NCBI GenBank assembly: GCA_025617745.1
Contig: CM046854.1
Location: 62,019,606-62,083,605, forward strand
DNA length: 64,000 nucleotides
Direction: 5' to 3'
Origin: Heliocidaris erythrogramma
Taxonomy: Eukaryota; Echinodermata; Echinoidea; Camarodonta; Echinometridae
Part shown: positions 33,901 through 46,000 of the stretch, in pieces
Layout of the letters: each line of letters begins with the position of its first letter
Numbering within the stretch: the first letter of the stretch is position 1
Translations under genes and position numbers: made by a program
Notes under the pieces: generated by a model
Seen by the model: only the letters and a program-made list of their open reading frames with translations
Told to the model about the DNA's origin: nothing
Databases searched by the model: none

Positions 33901-36900
33901 CCCGCATGATAATTCTTCATAGGATGCCTCCCATGACGCGTGGCCTTCTTGTTTTGATTGCAAGTAGCACATCTTGCTATGTAGATTCGTATATCTTCCG
34001 ACATGCCGTACCAATAGTACTTTGACTTTAACTTAGCCCGAGTACGATTGATTCCAGCATGTCCTGCTGAAGGAGGATCGTGATTCAGCCGGATGATGTC
34101 ATGTCTCAGTGACTCAGGAACCACCGTGACATCACCTTCATCCTTCTTTCTCCAGATAACGCCTTCCTTTAGGAAAAAGAGGTCCCTGTTTATCCACAAA
34201 AATTTACCTTCGGGTGGGAGGAGAAACAAGGTCCCTTCATCCAATTTTTCCTTGTCGGATAACCATTTACGTAGGGGCATGAGGAGTTGGTCTTTTTCCT
34301 GCTCTTGCTTGACTAAATTGTCAGAAGGCGGGTCCTCTGCCACCCCGTCGGGGCCACCAACTGAAATACTTCTGATCTCAAATGAATGGGCTGTATTAAA
34401 GGATATTTCCATATGTGTGACAGGGAAACACTCCTCAACAGCCACACTTGAGACCCGTTGGCTTCGGCTCAATGGCACAACATCGTCTATGCAATCGACG
34501 AAATGTGCCCATTCTCTGTGTCTTTTGGTGCAATATGAGCACCCGCCACATGGCAAGTCTTGTATTCGCACACCAAGCTCATATCCCTCACATACCGGCT
34601 GGGTGTCCGGAATGCGAGAAAGAGAGTCGGCATTCGAATGACGTCTACCAGGCCGGTGTTCAATTTGCATGTCATACTGCCCCAACTCCTCAAGCCAGCG
34701 AGACAACTGTCCTGTCGGCGTTTTGAAGTTGAGCAGCCACGTTAAACTGCCATGATCCGTTCTCACAGTAAATGGCCTTCCTAAAAGATAGTGCCTATAC
34801 TGTCTACAAAAGAGCACCAGCGCTAAAAGCTCACGACGAGTAACGCAGTAATTCCTTTGCTGTGGAGAAAGGGATAAACTGCCATAGGCGATAACCTTCT
34901 CCTCGCCGTTCTGAACTTGCAATAGTTCTGCTCCAATCGCTGTGCTCGATGCATCAGTATCTAAGATGAACGGATCAGATACATTTGGAAGTGCGAGTAC
35001 AGGAGCGGATGTTAGTAGAGCTTTAATCTGTTCGAATGCAGATTGGTGCACATTTGTCCAGCAAAATGCATTACGACCTGTAAGCTCATATAACGGTCCA
35101 GCCACCCGTGCATAATTCTTCATGAACACCCTATGGTAGTTGGCTAGCCCAAGAAATTGTTCCACTTCTTTGGTGGAAGTAGGAGTAGGCCATTCAACCA
35201 CCCTTTGAATGTTCTCTTCTGGTAGATGCAATCCTGTAGCATCAACTTCTCTGCCCAAGAACTCTACCCTTTCTTGAAATAGGGCACACTTCTTGGGTTT
35301 CAGTTTAAGTTTGTAGTCTTTGAAACGTCTCAGGACTGCTCTTAGGTTCTGGATATGATCTGGGAATGATTTACCTAATACAAGAACATCATCCAAGAAC
35401 GCAAGGGCCACGTCCCATGTCAGACCTCTCAAGACTAAGTTCATCACGCGCTGGAATGTGGCCGGTGCGTTACACAGGCCAAATCCCATGCGGACGAATG
35501 CATACAGTCCATGTTTAGTAACAAAGGCTGTTTTGTCTCTGTCGGATTCGCTTACCTTGATTTGCCAATAGGCGGCGTTAGCATCAAGTTTTGAATACCA
35601 TTTATTGCCAGCCAGAGTATCAAGGCATTCTTCAATACATGGTAGAGGATAGACGTCCTTCTTGGTAACATTGTTCAGCTTGCGGTAGTCAATGCACCAT
35701 CGGACTCCTCCATCTTTTTTCCGCACTAACACAGGAGGCGATGCCCATTCAGACATAGATGGCTGGATAACCCCAGGGGCAAGCATCTTACCCAGATGTG
35801 CCCGCTCCTCCTGAATAAAGTTCAGGGGGGTCCGCCTCATCTTTTGTTTGACGGGTCTTGCATCGCCAGTGTCGATGCTGTGAGTTATCTCGTTGAAATC
35901 ACCGAGATCAAACTCATCTTTCGCAAATACTGATTCGTATTCAAGTAGAAGCCTTCTTAACTCCTCCTGTTGCCCTGGGGCCAGCCCCTCAACAGAGCGG
36001 CTCCAGAGATCCAGAAGGTGTGGGGGTATGTCAGAGTCCGAAGTATCAGCGGTGCTGACACTCCTCACTGACACCCCTTCAGAAGGCTCCATGGTAGGCT
36101 CCAACACTGAAACTTCATAAGCTTTTCCAATGATGTCACCTCTCCGTAGTTTATACACAGTATCTGAGGGGTTTACCATGAGAACTTCTGTCCTTTTCTC
36201 CCCATCATGGAGACTACGGGGAATAAGGACAGGCACAGGTAGAAAGGGCAAGGGTTCAACCAAGAACGGCCCAGAATTAAGGGCAACAGAGCATTGAACC
36301 CTTCGAACCGAACTTGGGGGGATAGAAACACTCTTATCCACACTCACCCTTGCCGCATACTCCGAGTCTTCTCGTTGAATTATAGGCAAGTCCTCATGAT
36401 TCAAAGTTAAGATAGCATTTGGAATGCTTATATTGGCATTATGCTTTCGCAATAAATCAACGCCAAACAGCATTTCATCTGCTATCGGAGCTACATACAT
36501 CTCTTCACTTAGTATTTGGGTACCAAGCTTGAGATCGACAGGCCCTATCACAATGCCATCCATTGTCATTTCTCGACCAGCCCCCTTAAGAACTACACGC
36601 TTAAGGACAGGCGGTTGAGGCTGGAGGCGGTGAAATAGCCTATCAGAAATAATTGTAACAGCCGCTGCAGTATCCAGAACGGCGGTTATTGACTCGTTGT
36701 CTACCGTCACTCCAACACTTAAAGTTGAAGTCGATATAATTCTGCAAGCAACTATCTCTATGTCATGACTACCTAAATCACCAGAAATGTCTGGTGGCCA
36801 AGGTGGATTCCTCCAAGGGACTTCCGTCCTCTTAGAGAACCCCGGGCTACCTGGACTTACTTGTAAGTCATGACTTTCTAAATCACCAGAAATGTCTGGT

Positions 36901-39655
36901 GGCCATGGTGGATTCCTCCAAGGGACGTCTGCCTTTTTAGAGAACCCCAGGCTACCTGGACTTACTTGTAAGTCCGGTGGCCGCGGTTCGCCATGACCAT
37001 ATTCATGTGTGCTTAAACCTTCAAATGCGGAGTCCCCAACAGGTAACCTGTCCTCTAATGGAATGGAGATGGCGGAGGTGGAGAGACCTGATCGGATCGG
37101 GGGCTCCCCATCTCCTCCGATCCCTGTCCATTTCCCTGCTCAAACGTTACGGCCCTTATCTGCCGATTGTCACGGGCAGGCGTTCTAGCTATGGGGCAGG
37201 CCCTACTGAAATGGCCTTCTTCCCCACAGTTGTAACAACCTGTGAATTGTCTTGGTCGGTCAAATGCAGAACGATCAGGTGTCCGACTGGAGTTATACCT
37301 CGGCCTGTCCGGTGTACCCGGAGCACGGCCAGAAGTGTACCTCTGTCTTTCTGGTGTGCCAGGGGCCCGGCCAGAGGTGTATCTCGGCTGGGCACCCGAC
37401 ACCATACGCTCTGGTGTCCTGGCGGAACAACTTCCCACCAGATCCTTGGTGCTACGGGACAAATCCCTGATGGCAGCAACCATGGAATCCATCTTTGAGG
37501 CCCATACAGCGCTTTGAGCCTCAAGAGCACTGATTCTAGCCTCAATGCTTGGATTGGTGCTTGCAGCCGCCTTCGGTGGAGACTTTTTCTGAACCCGATG
37601 GTCGGTTTCCGTCTCCCCTACAGACAGTTGCCTAATGTCTTTTCTCGGCCGTGGGCAATGCACATGCATGGTCTTTTGGGTAAACTGGTACCATTTGTAC
37701 TTCGTCATGGCCTCATCTAAGTTCCCAGGCCGAGAAGTAAGGACATGGTGTCCCGCATCCTTGTCATGGGCACCCTGGCAGAACCTTGCAACGACCAGTT
37801 CCTGGACGAACTTGTCCGGTAGGCCAATGAAAGCCTGGCCCGCCAGGGTCAAAAGACGATCGGCCCACTTAACAATGTCTTCATCAGGGCGCTGGTAGGC
37901 GGATTGAAACTGCATCCGTGTAACTTCTGGCTCATCCTGGAGAGCAAACCGCTTCTCCAATTTGGCAACCAGGTCATTATAGGAGATGTCTGGATTGCTC
38001 TCCCTGATAAGGGCCATGAATTTACCGGCCTCTGCCTCCAGCGCCAGGCACAACTGATATTTTTTGTCTTCATCTGTCATACAATTCCTGTCAGTATACA
38101 GTTGAAACTTAGAATAGAAAGCTGCCCAACTCTCCTTGCCATCGAAGGAGATCGTCTTGGGCAAAGGCGTTGGTCGGTACATAGGCATTCTATCGTCTTC
38201 TTGTCCGTTACGATGATATGCCGATGCAGCCGGGTTAAGCCGTGTTACGCGGGGCGGCTGGCTTCGTGCCGGCAGCTCCGTGTATCCAGGGCTCACCGAC
38301 GGCATAGTGGTTTTTGGTTTCGGAAACACTCGGCCACCTTGTCCTTCTCCTTGGGGCCTAGTGTTTTGAGTACTGGGGATTGGACCCCCATACCTCAATT
38401 CAGCTGGCCCTTGGGGAGAAGGTTGAGGGGCTTGAGTGTTGGGGTGACCGGGTTGGTTGCAACTGCTTCCAGCCCATGGTGGGTAAAATCCACCGTAAGC
38501 GGCAGCAGGATTGTAATTCGGAGGGGCAGGTTGCCCCCTTCCCCCAAGTGGCATACACTGGAACATTCTCCACATCATCCCATACATTTCCTCGTATTGG
38601 GCCGATGTGAATTGGCCGCCCCCGGATGAGCGTGAGGGTGATGGTTTTTGCCACGCCTGAGGGCCGGGTTGAAAGGTAGGCTGAGTTTGAGGGGCCTGAG
38701 TTTGTCTTGGGGCGTTTGACTGCCGCCAAGGGGCAAACTGAAATTGTGGATACCGCTCTGGTTGTGGTGGGTTTGGCTCAAATGGAGATGCCAGTTGGGG
38801 AGGTGCATCTGTTGGTAAATTGGAGATGCCATTATTGTTAGGTGGCGATGGCAATAAGCCATTATGCCATCTAGAAAATCCTAGTTGTTCTCTTTGGGCC
38901 TCTCCCAGCGCAGAATAATAGTCAGAGCCCCAGAGAGACTTGGCTTTATCTTGCGCCGGGAGGGTGGAAGGCTGTGGAGCAAAAGCGCCCCCCGGCCTCC
39001 CGCCCGGCAGTGTTTGCATGGGCTGGCCTACAGCGCCATGCACATTATGTACGTGGCTAAACTGTGGCGGGGCCTCGTATGACTTGCTCTGAGTGAGCTG
39101 TTGTGGAGGAAACAATGGAGTGAACGAATCCAGTGGCTCGTCCCCCACAGATCGCACTTCTCTTTGGTCTGCTCTAAAAGCCACCTCTGAGGGCTCATAA
39201 TCAAAAGCGTAGACTAGAAGTTCCGCTCTTGGTATATGAGGTATTGATAAGAATACTTCGGGAGTGAGGTCGGCTGCCTCTCTCGCTTCAAGGATGCGTT
39301 TGACGGTGGCCGTACCCACCCCCGGTAAACTCATCAATTCCTCAGGGGTACAATTGTTGATTTTAATCCTTGTCAAATTAGTCGCCATATTGACAAAAAC
39401 AATAATATAAACCAATTTACAATTGTACAGTTTATATTTACTTTAATAAATTATTTTACAATATCAAGAGCACTAATCGATGACTGCAGCTGCGTTCTAA
39501 AATGTAACGGCGGCGATATAGCTCTTGACTTATTAGAAACTAAATTGGCCAATTTCCAATGACAAAATTACAAATGGAAAAATTACAAATTCAGCAGCAG
39601 CAGCAAAATTCTCGGCGCGTTTTCTCCAAAAACATTTCCAAGTTACTATGTATTC

Positions 39656-39692
<37 letters not shown>

Positions 39693-40055
39693 TATTAACA
39701 GCAGCGGCAGCAGTCAATAGAAATTGGCTAATTCAGAATCAGATGATAATAGTTATGTAAACACAACAGCAGCAGCACAACAACAGCAGCACCGCAACAG
39801 CAGCACAGCAACAGCAGTACAGCAACAGCAGCAGCAACACACAACACCCGCAACCACAAAGCACAAGTCACAGCAATAACACAACACAGCACAACAAAAA
39901 TACAAAGTATCTTTACAATACTATATAGCTGGCCGACCGCCAAGGACAAAAATTCCAACAACAAAAATTCAGCAGCAGCAGCAGTCCTCGGCCTCGATCA
40001 CGCTATATACGATTGCAAAAATCACGCTACAAAAAATACCACATTCTCTCTCTCT

Positions 40056-40092
<37 letters not shown>

Positions 40093-43000
40093 TTATTTCT
40101 TCCACTTCCAGAGAGAGAGAATTTCCCGCTCACACAAACAACAACGCTCAAAAGATTCAACCATATACACCGCATTCAACCATATACACCACGCACCCAC
40201 GACAAAAATATTCAACAAATCACGACCAAAAATCACTCTGACAATCAATAACTAAATAATTCAACACTAAAACAGCTCGAAAAATAATACTAAACCCCAG
40301 TTATCCTCGTCGCCAGTATTGCGAGGGGCCGCGAAATAATACCAAACACACACACATATACACAATCCAACGAACACTTACCTTAAATGTAATTATCCTT
40401 GCTGACAAGTATCACAATATGCAGCACGAGTAGGCCTACCGTCTGCTTCGTGTCGAATCAGTAAGTAGTATCAGTAATCAGTATATATGATGATCAATGA
40501 CGATTGTGGATGCGTGATGTCAGATGATATATTTTGGCGGGAGGTTTTCTGTTGTCTTGATCCGTTGGGGCACTCATCCGTATGGCACTTATTGTACAAC
40601 TTATTACATAATACTAAACTGGGCGTTGGGGGCGTGTATCACTTATATTATTATACTACTATGCCACTATATAGACATGTTACTTGTTAAAAAGTTAGAT
40701 CTTGTTTTTGTTGATATGTGCCTCCGACTCCACTCACAGTTGGATCCCATGAACGGCTCTGTAGGCCAGTACTAGTACCAGATTGATAAGCCAAGGAGCT
40801 CATATAGGTAGGACTCATAGATAATGAGATATCAGCCCCCCCCCCCCAAAAAAAAAAAAAAAAATATGACTCACATACTGTGAGTCATGCAAACCATCCT
40901 CGCCCAGGCCTCAGAGTCAGAGTTTGCGAAAGGGGTTACCTTCCACTCCAGGATCAACTAAGATTGTAAAAATTGATTGACAAAAAAAAACCACACAAAA
41001 CTGGCAGGTGTGATCAGGGTTTTTTTTTTACTTGCACATGATGTAAGACTTGTAAGTTATATGGGACTACCCATGCAAGGTAAGGTTTGTGTAGTCCCAT
41101 ATATATATAGGTTACAAATGCAAGGTAAAAAAATCTGTCGATTTTTGTCTTTTCTCTTTTTTAGTCATTCAATTTTTACAATCTTAGTTGATCCTGGAAG
41201 GTAACCCCTATAGCAAATTCCGAGGGTGGGTTGCATGGGTCAACTTAGGTGAGAAATGGTGATATTTCACACACAAGGTAATTATGGATCCCATGTACAG
41301 CTCCATAGGCAAGTACATGTACCAGATTGATAAGCTAAGGAGCTCGTACAGCTACCTGGTACCCACGCACAAGCTCCCATGCAATCGCTTAATACGCTGT
41401 GGGTCATGGCACGTCTATTCTATGTTGTCTTTGAAGCAAAACGGGCCTGGCCGAGGCGTGCCAGAACGATTAGAACGACAAAATGAAAAAAAACAAACGT
41501 TGCTTTGGAATGTTTTTTCTCTTTTTCTCAAGAAAAAAATTGTATGCTTTGGAACAAAAATTTTCGTGTAGAAATGGGGGTCTTCTGGGCGCCACATACC
41601 CACCACACACTACATGTACATTTATATACTGAGTCCTCCCAAAAAAAATAAACACTTGGATTCACTCTGCTCTTTCCAGGAATTTTGAATCTTCTTCTTG
41701 CCGCTTTCCCAATCTGGTGGAATATTACATACCAATCATGCCATAGAGTAATTGCATTGTTTTCTTAGCAGTTCAAAATCTTATATAGGATTTATATGTG
41801 ACAGTTCTTATCAATGAGAATGAGTTATCCTTGTCATACCTATGTTGGGTGTCCTGACAGGTTGGGTGTCCGGACAGATAGTTTCCAACTACTGTATACC
41901 TATGTTGGGTGTCCTGACAGGTTGGGTGTCCGGACAGATAGTTTCCAACTACTGGTAGATCTGATCTGTAAATTTTAAAACTTTTGCATTCAATATTTGG
42001 GAAATCGCAATGTATGTCGGGCATAAGCATGAATAAATATTTTATCTTGGTTAGTGCTATTCCATGCATATTATTTTTGGAGAAATCCAATGGCAAACTT
42101 CAGTTATATGGACCTACCCCTTCATACTAGTGAATTTTATTTTTAAAATGTTTTTTAATACTTTCCTGGATAAGTGGATATATAGGGCAGGGAGGTGTGG
42201 GCTGTTCACAGGTACATGTATATGATTCAGTAGATATCTACAAACTCTTATTTTCAGTCTTTCATTCAGATCCATATACTCGCCTAAGAAAACGGTTTGA
42301 TAGTCTGTTATGGATACATTTGACTTGTCATTCTATTTTGCTTTCAGATGCATGACATCTCTTATTTGATCAAATTGATGATGGAGCAGACACAGTCATG
42401 CTAGAAACATGCAAATAGATCTACACTCACCTACAGGTAAATATCCTCTTTCGTCACCTTCCATGTTTACTTGAGAGATGTGCAATTATAGAACAGGAAT
42501 GAAACAAAGAAATTTTGTATTTGGAGTAGTAGGGTCTACATGTAAAAAATAAAGAAATGAAGTATAATAAAAATAAAATTAAGCTGGTTTATTGCCACTC
42601 GGGTCTATTCCATTAGAGTTTTTGTCATGCAAGAGCTTGACTAACAGGGGCGTTGCTAGAACATTTTGAATGGGGGAGGGTTGTGACACCCAAATTTTTA
42701 GGATGCAATACCCATTTTTGCAGACAAAACTGCTGCACCCTAATCCCTATCCTCCGACAAAAATTAATAAAAGAAAATTGCAGACATAGAGATCTTGATC
42801 AGACAGGCCCATTTCGTAAGGAGGGGACTGACGCCTTTTGCCCAAATATCAGCTTTTCAATTTCTAAATATTTTGCCAGAGAGTGAAGCGAGTCAAACAA
42901 AATTTGTTTGAACTTTTCTTTAGGTGAAAATTACTGAAGTTTACTTACATAAGTTATATAATTATCCTGGAACCTTTCTTCTTCAATATGTGGATATGGG

Positions 43001-46000
43001 TCTGTTCACAAAGTTGGGCACCTTTTGAGGCATTATTTCTTTAATCCCCTGTAATTTGATGAAAAGGTCAGTTAGAATTTTCTTACTTGGCCATTCTATC
43101 TCTGGTGAAAATAAAAAGCATCTGAGAATCATAAACATGTTGTTCCACAATGTATTTTGGAAATAATTATGAAAAACCAGCGTGTGGATGTAACCGGACA
43201 TTGTGTCCGTGTTACATCCGTCTTATTTTGAGACATAACGGCACATCCATAATGCTCTTGATGATAAATATTTGCCTGGTTACTTTAGGCTCTCTATTTT
43301 ATTCAATGCAACAACAACTGCAATGAGAGTATACTGACTTCAAGAGTTATTGATGAAAGTTGCAGATATTCTTTGGTGTCCCATTCATCCACAACTTGTG
43401 ACAGTTGATTGGAAACTGTTACGCCCACAACATTCATGATAAACTCAGGGAAGATATTTATTCTTTTGTTAAAAGTTTTGCTTCATTAAGTCAGCACCAT
43501 AACACAATGTACCCATTAATAGGATTTAGCTTTATAAGGTATCATGCATGTAGAAATGTTGGCAATCTAAAAAAAAGGTGGTTGTGGATGTAACATGGGA
43601 CACCAGTATGTTTTTGTCAATACTTTGAAAATGCCTCTCAAAACAATTTGTCTTGTGTTCTTCAAAAGCTTCCTGGAGGCACCAAGTACATTCATATAAA
43701 ACAACTTAATGGTGTAAGTCATAGTGTTAAAACTACAATGTTTTTACGATAAAATGTCAAGTTTTGGTGCCCCAACTTTGTGAACAGACCCATATATACT
43801 AGCACCTTGCTGCCCGAATGTGACTATCTGAACTTTGACAATCCCAGGGGGGCAGCTGTAGCCTATTGCAGAAGGGAAGGGAAGGGAAGGGACGCCATTT
43901 GCCCAAAGATTAACATCTCAATGTTTTGGCGAGCGACTTGAGCGAGCGAGCAAAAAATTTGACCAGTTTTTCCTTCTTTCTCTTCCCTTCCTTTCCTTCT
44001 TTTTAGTGTTTATTTTCCTTTCCCTTCCTTTCTTTTTTTACCCTATATTTCCTCTTCCCTCACTCTCCCCCCCCCTTTCTTTTGTTGCCAACAGAGGTGG
44101 CACATTTGCCCCCGGTTGACAAATTTATGATATTTATATCTGCATTCCTATAGATTTTGTAAATTTGTCTTGATGAATGATGAAAGAAATATTTGTGGAT
44201 GAAGGATGGATTTACTTTACATTTTATATTCTTATGATGAATAATTTATGGGATTCTGTAGTGCAGCTATAGAGATTTTTGTAGGCAGTTGTTAGTTCCT
44301 GTCTGATTTGTTTGCACATTAGTTTTACACAAGGTGTTGCTCTGTAAATTACTAGAATATTTTTAATAGGTACCTCTACCATCATGTAGACCAGTGCATG
44401 TTGTGTTCGCACCACTGGCATATTTCACTTTAGGACAGTTTCCATTTCAGTTCATGACCAAAAAAGTGTAATGAAAAGCTTGACACCTTGTTAAGAAGCA
44501 CATTGGCCACAATTCACAAAGAATGGTAAACCCATGGTCTAAACTATGGTTTAAAATAACCGTAGCCTGTATTGCCATTTATGATTGGACATGAGGCCAT
44601 GTACGTTGCTTGTACTACCCTTACAGAAGTATTCATGAATTCAGGCCATGGCCTTTTCACAAAAAAAAAAAGAATTTCTATTTCATTGAAATTCTAATTC
44701 ACTGCTTTAAACTATCTTTTCTATTATTACAGCACCACCAAACTGTTGTATGTGCGGATTGGATTCCCTGCCACTCCTGGTCTTGCTCAGTTCCAAGATA
44801 CGATTGAGATCACTCGTCCTATCCATCTACCTGTTTGCCTGGGACTCCTGGACCCTCACAGCAGACCTCCAGAGGCGAATTCAAATACTAGGCATCTTGC
44901 ATAAAGACAACATAACCAACGAGACGGTCCGCACCATCATCTGCGCCATACAAAGAACTCCTCACGACCGTGAAAAAGCGCAAAACTGATATGGCATGCT
45001 TCATGTTCTTCGGGTCTTGCAAAAACCATCCTGCAAGGCATAGTAGAGGTGTCGTGGTCTAGTGGATACGTCACCAGACTGTGGATCTCATGGTTTGCGG
45101 TTCGAGTCCCGCCGCGGCACTAATCTCCTTTGGCAAGACATTAATCTACATTTGCCACTCTCTACCCAGGTGTAGAAAATGGGTACCCGGTAGGAATTTA
45201 TTCCTTGAAATGCTGTGAGCACCGAATTCGGTAGCCTAGCTACAGCCGGGGTAATAATACTTCGGCGCTTAGAAACATTTGTATTAAGCGCATTATAAAT
45301 GCAATGTATTATTATTATTATTATTATTATAGTGAAAGGTGGAAGAAAAAGAGGAAGACAGAAGAAAAGATGGGAAGACGTTATCAAAGAGTGGACCAGC
45401 CTGGACTTTTATTGTTCTCCATCGAAATGTGCTTTTTACTTAATTCAGTTTTGCTGTGACTCTTTTGAAATTTGGTTACATATATAGTAGAAATGGAATT
45501 TTATTATTGTGAATGGCAATTCAGTAGCAATGAATTCCTGTACATGTAGAGAAAATGAAATTTGCCCTTTTTTTTTTTACATTTATCAATTGATGGCTTT
45601 TTTCCTTGTCCATCTTCCTAATACCTCAATCACACTAATAAGACCGACACAAGACCCAGAACAAAATTACCCTGAATGGCAAAGAACTGGTCGATTTGGT
45701 GGTGTGATGGCGGTAATAGGATGAGTGGGTGTAACTTGTGCCCCCTCCCCTCCCCCCTTTCCTGAATCTTTAGGAAAAGTGTTAAAGACAACTTGCGTGT
45801 TTTCTTCAGCACGTGTTGATGCCAAGAAATATTATGTCCAGATATATTATTTAAAATGTTGACACATCCTTTGCCTCTGATAATATCCTTCTTGAAAAAT
45901 CCCTGCCCTTACCAACCATATAGAGCCACATAATGGTCCGAACCAGTTAGCCTGTAATTTATGTTGTATTGTAATTTGAATATACCCTTATTGAAGCAAA

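Larger units (their letters stand above)
30518..40671 (-). mobile_element. Ty3/gypsy LTR retrotransposon with HhH-Gag, PHD-Pol and a TatD ORF; looks whole
   Basis: A 10.15-kb element on the minus strand in the Ig1-Ig2 intron. Two 355-bp direct LTRs (30518-30872 and 40317-40671) appear identical, so insertion is very recent. Order in its own sense: LTR, ~0.9-kb leader, gag (39415-37055), pol (up to 32865), a third ORF (32796-31471), ~0.6 kb untranslated, LTR. A likely primer-binding site (TGGCGACGAGGATAACTGG) sits just inside the 5' LTR and a purine tract (TGGGTGGGGGGCAG) just before the 3' LTR. The pol domain order protease-RT-RNase H-integrase is that of Ty3/gypsy. No clear target duplication was found. 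The third ORF stands where env would be in an errantivirus-like element, but is not an envelope. Lineage within gypsy is not assigned (Mag-like possible). Confidence 0.9.

Noticed and set aside
39760-39900. CAG/CAA repeat as a polyglutamine-coding exon
   Set aside because: It lies in the untranslated leader of the gypsy element on the opposite strand to gag, and is simple-sequence DNA.
44750-45010. Exon of the Ig gene at the acceptor-like 'attattacag' near 44733
   Set aside because: The reading frame matches LINE ORF2 C-terminal motifs, not an extracellular domain.
45047-45122. Possible functional tRNA gene (His-type anticodon)
   Set aside because: It is the head of a SINE with body, LINE-like tail and target duplication, and acceptor pairing relies on G-U pairs. 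I call it tRNA-derived.
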